This document shows, piece by piece, positions 51,631-61,178 of a stretch of DNA of 64,000 nt. The notes under the pieces were generated by a model. The model saw nothing but the letters and a program-made list of their open reading frames with translations. It did not search any database and had not been told where the DNA came from. The first letter of the stretch is position 1; each line of letters opens with the position of its first letter. A program made the position numbers and the translations under genes. The stretch is from Flavobacteriales bacterium (GTDB lineage: Bacteria > Bacteroidota > Bacteroidia > Flavobacteriales > Flavobacteriaceae). The stretch covers positions 1 to 64,000 of the forward strand of contig QOQB01000003.1 of NCBI GenBank assembly GCA_003331305.1, in the 5' to 3' direction.

Positions 51631-52399
51631 ATTCAAATACAAATAAGATTAAAAAATATAGGGGAATCGAAAATAACGAACTATCCAAGCGATCGTATAT
51701 ACCCCCGTGACCTGGTAAAATATTACCGCTGTCTTTGACACCGCACTGACGCTTGAGTTTTGATTGCACCAAGTCCCCCAATCCGCCGCAACTAGCAGTA
51801 ACAACGGCGGTCAAAAGTATAGTATTGGCATCTAACAGGTCAAAATAAGTTCCCAAATACAACATAATGGAAGTTGAAACAACAATACCTCCAATACTTC
51901 CTTCTATGGTTTTGTTTGGAGAAATTGTGGGAGCCAACGCACGTTTACCTACCGAACTACCAACCAAATAAGCACTGGAGTCATTAAGCCATATGATACC
52001 GAAAAAGAACGCAACGTAGTCAGGATTTTGATTCCCTAACACCACTAATAAAATAAGCGGAATACTAACACTAAAAAATCCCAAAACGGTAGCAAAAGTT
52101 TTGCTAAATGGAGTTTTTTGCTTGCTCTTGTAGTAGTAAGTCAACAATAAAGTACCAACAACCCCCAAAACTAGCAGCGGTAAGGTTGTCTGCTCAACAT
52201 AGTGTAGAACTAGTAAAATTGTTGGAAAAAAAATAAAAGCAAGATGTAATTTATGTTTGGTCATGCGTTGGATTTCCAAAACCGATAAAGTAGCCATAGC
52301 AAACACAACCAAAGTAAAAAAATGTGTATTTAAATAGAGACTACCCAATAAAAGAGCAGCATAGCATAACGAGGTGATGGCGCGGACAAAAAGTGTCAT
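51620..52399 (-). CDS. cdsA: Phosphatidate cytidylyltransferase
   Basis: LAPTISPNKTIEGSIGG, GDLVQSKLKRQCGVKDSGNILPGHGGIYDRLDS. Confidence 0.95.
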   Translation of the reverse strand: MTLFVRAITSLCYAALLLGSLYLNTHFFTLVVFAMATLSVLEIQRMTKHKLHLAFIFFPTILLVLHYVEQTTLPLLVLGVVGTLLLTYYYKSKQKTPFSKTFATVLGFFSVSIPLILLVVLGNQNPDYVAFFFGIIWLNDSSAYLVGSSVGKRALAPTISPNKTIEGSIGGIVVSTSIMLYLGTYFDLLDANTILLTAVVTASCGGLGDLVQSKLKRQCGVKDSGNILPGHGGIYDRLDSSLFSIPLYFLILFVFEYVS

Positions 52400-53007
52400 G
52401 AAAAATCCTCAAGCAATAATAAGTATACCTCTTTAACACCGCTTCCGTAGTTCATATAGTTATCCTCATTAAGTGCTTCAGACTTAAATTGCTTTATTGA
52501 AGTTATGTTCAAAGGGATATTATCAGCATAGCGATGCTTAATATTTTTTAATGCATCTGAAACCGTTTTAGAAAATTGGCGAGTTCCTGCCAGAATCACA
52601 AGAGTTTCAGGTAAGTCAGAGAGTTTATTTGCGCCTAATTGATGCTCACATACGACTAAGCTGCCGTCATAGGAAACAAGAGATTCGCAGTTACATAGCA
52701 TTATTTTGGCATTAAGATTTGTTTTGGTCAAGGTAATGCCAACATCGAGTTTTTCCGCTAGTGCAGGGTCTAAGCACAGTAACTCACGGATTTCGGATGG
52801 ATATTCTTTAATAATATCAGCAAAGGCAGTTTTAGCATCTTCAAGTTGCTCGCAGTACACAAATTTTCCACCTCGCTGTGTAAACTTTCCAGCAAAGATT
52901 TGCTCAATTGGAGCCTCCTTTGCGGGCATATGTGGACCACGCTCCTCAGCATCCAATTCTTTAGGGACTGTCTTTTTTCCAAATAATGTTGACCAGAATT
53001 TACTCAC
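52396..53007 (-). CDS. LUD-domain (lactate utilization-like) protein
   Basis: EQIFAGKFTQRGGKFVYCEQ; conserved Flavobacteriia neighbour of ftsH/cdsA. Confidence 0.75.
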   Translation of the reverse strand: MSKFWSTLFGKKTVPKELDAEERGPHMPAKEAPIEQIFAGKFTQRGGKFVYCEQLEDAKTAFADIIKEYPSEIRELLCLDPALAEKLDVGITLTKTNLNAKIMLCNCESLVSYDGSLVVCEHQLGANKLSDLPETLVILAGTRQFSKTVSDALKNIKHRYADNIPLNITSIKQFKSEALNEDNYMNYGSGVKEVYLLLLEDFS

Positions 53008-53043
53008 AAAATTAACTTGTCACACAAAGGTAACAAATCGTAT

Positions 53044-55053
53044 CTATTTCGCATCTTTTAGCGATTCATCTTTGGTTGTTTTTGCTTTGGTTGTTGTGCG
53101 CTTCTTAGGGATTGCTTTCGGCTTTGGAGGGGCTGCTTCAGGCTTTTCAAACGGGCGTGCACCAAAAATTCGTTCCAAATCATCTTTGAAAATCACTTCT
53201 TTTTCTAACAAGTGTTCAGCCAGCTCTGTGAGTTTGTCTTTATGCTTTTTCAACAATTGAATGGCACGTTTGTATTCATGCTCTACGATTGAAGAAATTT
53301 CAGTATCGATTAGTTTTGCCGTTTCTTCAGAATAGGGTTTTGTAAACCCATAATCACCCTCATTTGTTTGGTAATAAGTAATGTTTCCAATTTTTTTGTT
53401 AAGCCCATAGATAGTCACCATAGCTCTGGCTTGTTGGGTAACTTTAACTAGGTCACTCAAGGCTCCTGTAGAAATTTTGTTAAAGATTATATCTTCTGCG
53501 GCACGACCACCAAGTGTGGCACACATCTCATCAAGCATTTGTTCTGTACGAACAATTTGGCGTTCCTCGGGTAAATACCAAGCTGCACCCAAGGATTGCC
53601 CACGTGGCACAATAGTAACCTTTACAAGCGGAGATGCGTACTCCAACATCCAGCTAACAGTAGCATGTCCTGCTTCGTGGAAGGCAATGGTTTTCTTTTC
53701 TTCGGGTGTAATAATTTTACTTTTCTTTTCCAGTCCGCCAACGATTCTGTCAACAGCATCTAAAAAGTCTTGGCGACCTACCTTTTTCTTGTTTTTTCTA
53801 GCGGCAATTAGTGCCGATTCATTACACACATTCGCAATATCTGCACCTGAGAAGCCAGGGGTTTGCTTTGCTAGGAAATCCACATCTAATTTTGTGTCAG
53901 ATTTTAGTGGCTTTAGGTGAACTTTAAAAATTTCTTTTCGCTCGTTTAAGTCCGGCAAGTCCACATAAATTTGACGGTCAAAACGACCAGCGCGCATTAG
54001 CGCTTTGTCTAGAACATCAGCACGATTGGTAGCAGCAATAACAATAACGTTAGTGTTTGTTCCAAAGCCATCCATTTCGGTCAGCAACTGATTAAGCGTG
54101 TTTTCACGCTCATCGTTAGACCCTGTCATATTGTTCTTGCCTCTTGCGCGGCCTATGGCATCGATTTCATCAATAAAAATAATGGCAGGAGATTTGTCTT
54201 TGGCCTGCTTAAATAAGTCGCGAACGCGGGAGGCACCCACGCCAACAAACATCTCCACAAAATCGGATCCAGATAGAGAGAAAAAAGGCACTTTTGCCTC
54301 ACCGGCAACTGCCTTTGCCAAAAGTGTTTTTCCTGTGCCTGGAGGTCCTACCAGCAATGCACCTTTTGGGATTTTTCCACCAAGCACGGTGTATTTTGAT
54401 GGGTTCTTGAGAAAATCCACGATTTCTTGAACTTCCTCTTTAGCTCCCTCAAGACCTGCAACATCTTTGAATGTGATTTTAACATCCGTTTTTTCGTCAA
54501 ATAATTTTGCTTTTGACTTTCCGATGTTAAATATTTGGGCACCACCGCCGCCTCCACCGCCAGCAGACATGCGACGCATGATAAATAACCAAATAGCAAT
54601 AATGAGAATGAGCGGTAAAAAACCAACCAAGACATCTAGCCAACGATTTTCAACCGTTTTAAACTCATAGCTAAACTTCACTCCGTTGGACTCGGCAGCT
54701 TCCAATTTCTTTTGAAACAATTCTAGGTTTCCAACTTCAAACTGATAATGTGGGCCTGCATCATTGCTGCGTCCTAATATATCTGTGCTTTTAGCTTTTT
54801 TGTGTTTGGTTTCTTGCAGTGCTAATTCGGTAAGTGTTACCTGAGCTGTGTTTTTATTCACCACCACCACACGACTAACTTCACCGTCATTTAGAAAGCG
54901 TTCAAAGCTAGATATGTTTATTTGTTGATCTTCGCTGATTCCATTTCCACCGCCAAAAAACGACATTCCCAAAAAGAATAAGACTATTGATCCGTAAAGC
55001 CAGTATGGATTTAGCGCAGGTTTTTTAGGTGGAGTTTTTTCTTTTTTAGCCAT
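53044..55053 (-). CDS. ftsH: ATP-dependent zinc metalloprotease FtsH
   Basis: [31 protein letters not shown]. Confidence 0.98.
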   Translation of the reverse strand: MAKKEKTPPKKPALNPYWLYGSIVLFFLGMSFFGGGNGISEDQQINISSFERFLNDGEVSRVVVVNKNTAQVTLTELALQETKHKKAKSTDILGRSNDAGPHYQFEVGNLELFQKKLEAAESNGVKFSYEFKTVENRWLDVLVGFLPLILIIAIWLFIMRRMSAGGGGGGGAQIFNIGKSKAKLFDEKTDVKITFKDVAGLEGAKEEVQEIVDFLKNPSKYTVLGGKIPKGALLVGPPGTGKTLLAKAVAGEAKVPFFSLSGSDFVEMFVGVGASRVRDLFKQAKDKSPAIIFIDEIDAIGRARGKNNMTGSNDERENTLNQLLTEMDGFGTNTNVIVIAATNRADVLDKALMRAGRFDRQIYVDLPDLNERKEIFKVHLKPLKSDTKLDVDFLAKQTPGFSGADIANVCNESALIAARKNKKKVGRQDFLDAVDRIVGGLEKKSKIITPEEKKTIAFHEAGHATVSWMLEYASPLVKVTIVPRGQSLGAAWYLPEERQIVRTEQMLDEMCATLGGRAAEDIIFNKISTGALSDLVKVTQQARAMVTIYGLNKKIGNITYYQTNEGDYGFTKPYSEETAKLIDTEISSIVEHEYKRAIQLLKKHKDKLTELAEHLLEKEVIFKDDLERIFGARPFEKPEAAPPKPKAIPKKRTTTKAKTTKDESLKDAK

Positions 55054-55055
55054 AA

Positions 55056-55424
55056 CTAATAATTAGATTCTACGAGGGTTTGTTTGGCATCGCCCCAAAG
55101 CGATTCAATGTCGTAATGTGAACGGGTTTGTTTTTGAAAAATATGCACAACTACATCGACAAAGTCCATTAATACCCACTCACTCGTTTCTTGACCCTCT
55201 ACATGCCAAGGTTTTTCACGTAGTGACTTACTTACAACTTTCTGTACCGAACTTGATATGGCACGGACTTGCGTATTGGAATTACCGGAGCATACTACAA
55301 AATATTTACACACATTGTTATCAATGTCACGTAAATCCAAAATATTGATGTCTTCGCCCTTTACCTCTTCAATACCTTCAATGATAAGCGAAAGAAGAGC
55401 ATCTGTGTTATTTTTCTTTGTCAT
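55056..55424 (-). CDS. rsfS: Ribosome silencing factor (RsfS/Iojap)
   Basis: KYFVVCSGNSNTQVRAIS, PWHVEGQETSEWVLMDFVDVVVHIF. Confidence 0.95.
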   Translation of the reverse strand: MTKKNNTDALLSLIIEGIEEVKGEDINILDLRDIDNNVCKYFVVCSGNSNTQVRAISSSVQKVVSKSLREKPWHVEGQETSEWVLMDFVDVVVHIFQKQTRSHYDIESLWGDAKQTLVESNY

Positions 55425-55481
55425 GCAAATTATGTCTCTGTAAATGTAGTCGATATTTGTGTAACTAATTTACAAAAACCT

Positions 55482-55489
55482 TAGATTTG
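55482..55489 (+). promoter_or_regulatory. Orphan -7 element in front of the birA relic
   Basis: TAGATTTG (TAnnTTTG) 3 nt before the birA-like segment begins. Confidence 0.45.
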
Positions 55490-55492
55490 TAA

Positions 55493-55622
55493 CTAATTAA
55501 TCAAACTTAGTGCCATCTGCCAATTGTATTCTAAAGAGCCCCAATTTTGATTAAAATTGAAAATAACAACTCAATATCAATAAAATAAATAGATCTTGAA
55601 GACATTTTGTCAGCATCCAAAT
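55493..55622 (+). pseudogene. birA: Decayed birA relic, two colinear fragments with internal deletion
   Basis: AAACTTAGTGCCAT (55503..55516) matches birA 57363..57376; GACATTTTGTCAGC (55601..55614) matches birA 57651..57664; flanking protein-level similarity (LIKLSAI; SISIK*..DILSASK vs SLQIKWPNDILSAGK). Confidence 0.72.
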
Positions 55623-55643
55623 TTTAAAATACAATAGCCCGAC

Positions 55644-57293
55644 ATGAAATCTACATTTAAAAAGACTTGCCATACGTTCATTTTTTTGCTTATTGGGTTT
55701 TTTTCAATCGCGCAAGTTTCAGTATCTGTTGATGAAGATTTAGCGCGGATGGGTTATATGCACCGCTTTGAAAATAACAACGGATCAAAAGGATCATACC
55801 TTGAAGGTCAAGTATGGGATAATAAAGCGGACCTTATCGCTTTAATCTCTTCCGATGGATCCCATTCCATTACGTTAAAACCCAATAGCAGTTTATACAA
55901 CTCAAATAACCCTTACTGGTCAAATGGCGCTGGAGATGGAAATAAGTGGTTGGAAGCAAGCACTTATGTTGAGTATGCCGCTGGAGCATATCCAGGTGGT
56001 CCATTATCGTTTGGTGCTAATATTAGTTCGTACACACTTGACAATCGATATACCTTAAAAGCTTTTATTAAAGAGTTTACACAACAATATACCTTAGTAA
56101 ATAGCGAGGAGATTACCATCGAATCAAGCGTCTCAGAGTTCAACATGTCGTACACGCCCTCAAGTAATGCCAATGTGATTCAATACGGTTTTATTCTTGA
56201 GGGATTAAATGCCAATCCTAATAAGGATTGGGGAGCGGTTACGATTTCCTCAACATCAAATGACAATAGCTTAGTCTACCAAGAAGTGTGGGGAGACGAG
56301 TTTAATGACAGCACTATTTATCAAGCAGGTAAGATTAACGTCATTGACGGCACTAAGTGGTTTCATCAAACTAAATTGCCCAACGGCAGGAGCTGGTATA
56401 ATAGCGAAGTGCAACATTATACGGACGAAACGGCTAATAGCTATGTGTCAGATGGAACATTAAAAATTGTCGCTAAGCGGGAAACGTATACAGATCAAGG
56501 TCAAACCAAGGAATTTACCTCAGCCAGATTAAACTCAAAATTTGCATTTACTTATGGAAAAGTTGAAGTGCGCGCAAAGCTGCCAACTGGATCAGGGACT
56601 TGGCCAGCCATTTGGATGCTTGGTAAAAATATTACTGAACCAGGGGCGTATTGGGAGCAAGAGTTTGGAACAACTTCATGGCCAGCATGTGGCGAAATTG
56701 ACATCATGGAGCATTGGGGAAAAAACCAAAACTATGTGAGCAGCGCTATGCATACTCCTTCTTCATATGGGGGCACGATTAATCATGGAGGACAAACCAT
56801 TTCTACTGCATCTTCAAAATTTCATTTATACACACTTGTTTGGACACCTGAAAAAATGGTTTTTTCTGTTGATGGAAACGTACATTATACGTACAATCCT
56901 ACTGAAAAAAATAAGGATACTTGGCCCTTTGACGCTGATCAATACCTCTTATTAAATGTTGCCATTGAACCTTCAATAGTATCTAGCTTTAAAACGTCAG
57001 CTATGGAAATAGATTATGTTCGTATTTATCAACTGGGACAGGCATTAAACTCAAAAACCATTTCAAATCAATCCTCACTTCATGCTTGGGTAAATAGCGA
57101 AGGTCAAATCAAAATTCATTCTACCCTTATGCTTGATGCTATTAGATTATACGATTTTCACGGAAGAGAGTTGATTCATCAAAGACCGTATGCTAAGCAA
57201 ATTGCAGTAGATGGAAATGCATATAGCGGGATACTTATTCTCAAAGCTGAAGCTGAAAATAAGCGTTGGATTCGTAAGATTTTAATAAATTAA
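55644..57293 (+). CDS. GH16-family secreted beta-glucanase (laminarinase-like), T9SS-type C-terminus
   Basis: GH16 catalytic ExDxxE motif GEIDIMEHWG; EVWGDEFN..W; N-terminal beta-rich accessory domain; C-terminal sorting-like domain (IRLYDFHGRELIHQ..YSGILILKAEAENKRWIRKILIN). Confidence 0.92.
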   Translation: MKSTFKKTCHTFIFLLIGFFSIAQVSVSVDEDLARMGYMHRFENNNGSKGSYLEGQVWDNKADLIALISSDGSHSITLKPNSSLYNSNNPYWSNGAGDGNKWLEASTYVEYAAGAYPGGPLSFGANISSYTLDNRYTLKAFIKEFTQQYTLVNSEEITIESSVSEFNMSYTPSSNANVIQYGFILEGLNANPNKDWGAVTISSTSNDNSLVYQEVWGDEFNDSTIYQAGKINVIDGTKWFHQTKLPNGRSWYNSEVQHYTDETANSYVSDGTLKIVAKRETYTDQGQTKEFTSARLNSKFAFTYGKVEVRAKLPTGSGTWPAIWMLGKNITEPGAYWEQEFGTTSWPACGEIDIMEHWGKNQNYVSSAMHTPSSYGGTINHGGQTISTASSKFHLYTLVWTPEKMVFSVDGNVHYTYNPTEKNKDTWPFDADQYLLLNVAIEPSIVSSFKTSAMEIDYVRIYQLGQALNSKTISNQSSLHAWVNSEGQIKIHSTLMLDAIRLYDFHGRELIHQRPYAKQIAVDGNAYSGILILKAEAENKRWIRKILIN

Positions 57294-57350
57294 AATATAT
57301 TTTAAATTTTTATATTACTGCATTGGGAATTAAGCCTGTAATATAATGCG

Positions 57351-58082
57351 ATGCTGATTATTAAACTTAGTGCCATTGACTCCACCAATACTTTTTTAAA
57401 GCAATGGGTGCAGCAGACTAAGGCACATACATCCATAGGTGTATGGGCAAAGCATCAAACTCATGGAACGGGGCGCATGGGTACCAAGTGGCTTTCAGAA
57501 AAAGACCTAAATCTGTTGTGCTCCGTATATTTGGGTGATATTTCGAACCAAAATAACGTCGTATTTGACATAAATAAGCGCGTTTGTTTGGCAATTTTAG
57601 ATACGCTGATACCACTTAACATACCTTCGCTTCAAATCAAATGGCCAAACGACATTTTGTCAGCGGGTAAAAAAATCAGCGGTATATTGGTTGAGCCTAT
57701 CCTTCGTGGAAACAAGGTTACGTCTGTGGTAATTGGGTGTGGAATTAATGTCAATCAGTTAGAGTTCCCTGATTTACCTTTTGCGTCATCAATGCAGGCT
57801 ATGACAGGACAAGAATATGCTATTGATTCTATATTTAACGATTTGGCAAATAATATTGAAAAAACAGTTCGTGCAGATACGACAGATAATGCAAGGTATC
57901 TAGACTCGTTGTACGGATTTAATAAGTCGTGTTCCTTTGAGCGATCAGACGGTTCATCGTTTTCGGCGACCATAGTTGGAGTTGCTGAAGATGGAAAATT
58001 GATAGTCAAACACAACGACGGAACTACAGCGTTTTTTGAGGAAAAAAAAATCAAGTTTAGAGCTTTTTCGCATTCCCAATAA
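57351..58082 (+). CDS. birA: Biotin--[acetyl-CoA-carboxylase] ligase
   Basis: SAIDSTNTFLK, GTGRMGTKW, LQIKWPNDILSAGKKISGILVEP, VVIGCGINVNQ. Confidence 0.95.
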   Translation: MLIIKLSAIDSTNTFLKQWVQQTKAHTSIGVWAKHQTHGTGRMGTKWLSEKDLNLLCSVYLGDISNQNNVVFDINKRVCLAILDTLIPLNIPSLQIKWPNDILSAGKKISGILVEPILRGNKVTSVVIGCGINVNQLEFPDLPFASSMQAMTGQEYAIDSIFNDLANNIEKTVRADTTDNARYLDSLYGFNKSCSFERSDGSSFSATIVGVAEDGKLIVKHNDGTTAFFEEKKIKFRAFSHSQ

Positions 58083-58443
58083 GTGCCTCTAAAAACTGGG
58101 TCAATGGTTTTTTAACCATCATTTGCATCATTGGATTGACGTCTCCCTCAAATACCAATTGAATTTGTGTTTGCCCTTCGACCTGACTTAAATTTGCTTT
58201 AAGTTCAAACGGCACACTTCCGCCATCTGCAGCCAATACAATTTGAGTGTTGGGAGTTTGTCGCTCCATCTTCAGCGGAATAACAGGCATACTACCTAGC
58301 TTAAAGCTAAAGTGTGATTCATCAGTAATTTTAAAACTTGCTTCGTTAGGCATAAGATCTTCGTACGAACTTGCTTTAGTAAGTTTTTCAAAAACATGCT
58401 CTATTGGACTTTCTACTAAAGCCGTGCTACTTTCTATTGTCAT
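58057..58443 (-). CDS. SRPBCC-family protein
   Basis: 128 aa START/Bet v1-like pattern (STALVESPIEHVFEKLTKASSYEDLMP..LTQFLEALI). Confidence 0.78.
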   Translation of the reverse strand: MTIESSTALVESPIEHVFEKLTKASSYEDLMPNEASFKITDESHFSFKLGSMPVIPLKMERQTPNTQIVLAADGGSVPFELKANLSQVEGQTQIQLVFEGDVNPMMQMMVKKPLTQFLEALIGNAKKL

Positions 58444-58446
58444 AAT

Positions 58447-59094
58447 TTATGATTTTGGTTCCCAAAGCTGAGGTGCTTCGCGCCATTTTTTTAACACATC
58501 TTCTTGATCAGGTGCGATGTAGTTTGTGGCAATTGCGGTGTCAATAAGTGCCTCATAGCCTGATAATGTTGTGAGCTCTATGTGGGCATCATGCATGTTT
58601 TTCGTTGCTACTTCAAATTCATAGCTAAAAAGGGCTACCATACCCAAAACGTTGACATTTTCCTTGCGCAACGCATCAACAGCTTGCAGACTACTTTTAC
58701 CCGTGCTGATTAAATCTTCAACCACAACGGTGGGAGCTGAAGGGTCATAATGCCCTTCAATTTGGTTTTGTCTGCCGTGTTTTTTGGGCGCAGGACGCAC
58801 ATACATAAATGGTAGGCCCAACGCGTCAGCAACAAGCATTCCAATGCCAATGGCGCCAGTTGCAACCCCAGCAATAGCTTTCACTTCTGGATACCGTCTT
58901 TTGATTTCATTCGCCATTGAATCGCGCAAAAACGTTCTGATATTTGGATAGGAAAGCGTGATTCTATTATCACAGTAAATAGGGGATTTCCAACCACTTG
59001 CCCAAGTAAATGGGTTTTCTGGTTTAAGCTTTATTGCTTTTATTTGTAATAGGTATTCGGCTACTTTTTGAGCAGTGGAAGATTCCATACGCAT
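58447..59094 (-). CDS. pyrE: Orotate phosphoribosyltransferase
   Basis: FTWASGWKSPIYCDNRITLSYP, PRTase motif TVVVEDLISTGKSSLQAVDALR; ATG 59094 or 59088 preferred over listed 59160. Confidence 0.95.
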   Translation of the reverse strand: MRMESSTAQKVAEYLLQIKAIKLKPENPFTWASGWKSPIYCDNRITLSYPNIRTFLRDSMANEIKRRYPEVKAIAGVATGAIGIGMLVADALGLPFMYVRPAPKKHGRQNQIEGHYDPSAPTVVVEDLISTGKSSLQAVDALRKENVNVLGMVALFSYEFEVATKNMHDAHIELTTLSGYEALIDTAIATNYIAPDQEDVLKKWREAPQLWEPKS

Positions 59095-59103
59095 ATGACG
59101 CAA

Positions 59104-59724
59104 ATGTATAAAGTTTTTGTCAATAAGAAGGAGATAATCCTTACAACTGATGTGCCCCAAAAAATAAAAGCAAAAGTGCTTTCACTACAAAGCATAACGC
59201 TAAAAAAAATCATCCGCATCGTCAGAACTAGCAAAGTTGAAACCCTTTACTTGGTACATCAAAACCCCAAAAAATTACTCCCATTGTTTAAGGAAAAACT
59301 ACCTGTTGTAGTTGCCGCTGGTGGGGTGGTGCAAAATAAAGAAGGCAAATTGTTATTTATTTATCGTAAAAAAAGATGGGATTTGCCAAAGGGGAAAGTT
59401 GAAAAAGGGGAAAGCCTTGAAGAAGGTGCTTTGCGTGAAGTTATGGAAGAAACAGGCGTAAAAAAACTCAAAGTCGGAGATTTGGCAGGGGTTACATATC
59501 ATATTTTTAAACGCAGTAATCGTTACCAACTCAAGGAGTCACATTGGTTTTTTATCAGTTCAAAACATGAGGGTGAGTTGGTGCCTGAAGCCAAAGAAGA
59601 TATCACTAAAGCAGTTTGGAAGGGAAAGAAAAAAACGATAAAAGCACTGGAAAAAACCTATCCAAATATTGCTCATTTATTTGATGAAGCTAAACTTATT
59701 AAATTTTTATTTGAGGAGGAATAA
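59104..59724 (+). CDS. NUDIX hydrolase
   Basis: Nudix box GKVEKGESLEEGALREVMEETGV; ATG 59104 (or 59095) preferred over listed 59068. Confidence 0.93.
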   Translation: MYKVFVNKKEIILTTDVPQKIKAKVLSLQSITLKKIIRIVRTSKVETLYLVHQNPKKLLPLFKEKLPVVVAAGGVVQNKEGKLLFIYRKKRWDLPKGKVEKGESLEEGALREVMEETGVKKLKVGDLAGVTYHIFKRSNRYQLKESHWFFISSKHEGELVPEAKEDITKAVWKGKKKTIKALEKTYPNIAHLFDEAKLIKFLFEEE

Positions 59725-60151
59725 AGGTGCTATAATCACCATTGTTGCGAATAATCTCTCGTACAATACTACTACTGATATAGGACGTTTCTGCAGACGT
59801 AAGTAGGAAAACAGTTTCGATTTCGGACATATGTCTATTGGTTCGGGCAATTGCTTTTTCGAATTCAAAATCTCCGTTGTTACGTATGCCTCGCAAAATA
59901 AAATCTGCTTCAATATCTCTACAATAATCAACGGTTAAGCCTTCGTAAGTGGCAACACGAACACGCGACTCATGCTCAAAACACCTAGTAATAAACGCTA
60001 AGCGTTGTTGCAGTGAAAACATGTATTTTTTTTCGCTATTGGTGCCAATGCCTATTACAATTTCATCAAAAATTTTGATACCTCGCTCCACAATGTCTAA
60101 GTGTCCAACAGTGAACGGATCAAATGAACCGGGAAATAGTGCGCGTTTCAT
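59699..60151 (-). CDS. coaD: Phosphopantetheine adenylyltransferase
   Basis: MKRALFPGSFDPFTVGHLDIVERGIKIFDEIVIGIG, LLTSAETSYISSSIVREI. Confidence 0.97.
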   Translation of the reverse strand: MKRALFPGSFDPFTVGHLDIVERGIKIFDEIVIGIGTNSEKKYMFSLQQRLAFITRCFEHESRVRVATYEGLTVDYCRDIEADFILRGIRNNGDFEFEKAIARTNRHMSEIETVFLLTSAETSYISSSIVREIIRNNGDYSTFIPPQIKI

Positions 60152-61137
60152 GCCCCAAAGGTATTATTTTTTAAACAGCTAAAAATCATGTCTGTAAACA
60201 AGTCTTCGAGTTTAATTCCCACATGACGTGCTTGTTGCGGAAGTAAACTTTCTTCCGTAAGTCCAGGAATACTGTTAAGTTCTAAAAAGTACGGCACATC
60301 GCCCTTAAAAATAAAATCGCTGCGGCTAAACCCTTTAGCCCCTAATAGTATAAATACTTTTTTTGCGGCTACGTTTAGATTTTCTAACTGTACCTCAGAT
60401 AGTCGGGCTGGAGTAATTTCTTGTGAATTCCCTTCATATTTTGCGTGATAATCAAAGAAGTCTCCATTTGCGATGATTTCTGTTGGCGGAAGTACTACAA
60501 TTTCATTTTGGTATTCCACCACGCCAATCGATACCTCGGTGCCATTTAAAAAGCTTTCTACAAGTACATGATCGTCTTCCAAAAGCGCAGTGTTAATAGC
60601 AGCTTGCATGTCGTCGATTTTATGCACCTTCATCACGCCGTAACTACTGCCGGCTTTATTTGCTTTTACAAAACAGGGTAAACCAATTTTTTCCACCAAA
60701 TCTGAGATATTCCATCCCTCGTCTTTACGTAATAATATATGCTGAGCAATATGAATGCCATGTGGGGCAAGAAATTCCAGTGTATCGTGTTTGTTGTAAG
60801 TCAGGCGTGATACTTTAGCAGTACAACCTGTACAAGGGATTCTTGCCTTGTCAAGCATAGCTTGTAACTCACCATTTTCACCTGGAGCGCCGTGAACTGC
60901 ATTAAAAACGACATCAAATGAATAGGTTTGACCTTTAAAAACATAAGATAATGTGCTTTGATCAACAGGGATTTCAAACCCATTGTGATGCGCAAACCAA
61001 TCTGATTTAGTGACTACTACTGCTGTAGCGTCAAATATACTCTTGGGTAGATGCTTTAGCACTACTGCGCCACTTTTCAGAGAGATATCGTGTTCAGACG
61101 TGGTTCCGCCCATTACTACGGCGATGCGTTTTTTCAT
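60148..61137 (-). CDS. ddl: D-alanine--D-alanine ligase
   Basis: VMGGTTSEHDISLKSG, CFVKANKAGSSYGVMKV, FSRSDFIFKGDVPYFLELNSIPGLTEESLLPQQA; ATG 61137 preferred. Confidence 0.95.
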   Translation of the reverse strand: MKKRIAVVMGGTTSEHDISLKSGAVVLKHLPKSIFDATAVVVTKSDWFAHHNGFEIPVDQSTLSYVFKGQTYSFDVVFNAVHGAPGENGELQAMLDKARIPCTGCTAKVSRLTYNKHDTLEFLAPHGIHIAQHILLRKDEGWNISDLVEKIGLPCFVKANKAGSSYGVMKVHKIDDMQAAINTALLEDDHVLVESFLNGTEVSIGVVEYQNEIVVLPPTEIIANGDFFDYHAKYEGNSQEITPARLSEVQLENLNVAAKKVFILLGAKGFSRSDFIFKGDVPYFLELNSIPGLTEESLLPQQARHVGIKLEDLFTDMIFSCLKNNTFGA

Positions 61138-61178
61138 AGTGCAAATATCATTATTTTTGGGGTTCAATATAATTCGAT

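Noticed and set aside
52706-53260. 184-aa plus-strand ORF
   Set aside because: Antisense across the LUD gene and the 3' end of ftsH; Ser/Phe-rich composition typical of shadow ORFs.
53477-53920. 147-aa plus-strand ORF
   Set aside because: Antisense shadow ORF in the conserved ftsH coding region.
55542-55559. CAATTTT-GATT-AAAATTG inverted repeat as an operator of the GH16 gene
   Set aside because: AT-only dyads of this length are expected by chance in this composition, and the segment lies between the birA relic fragments; not reported separately.
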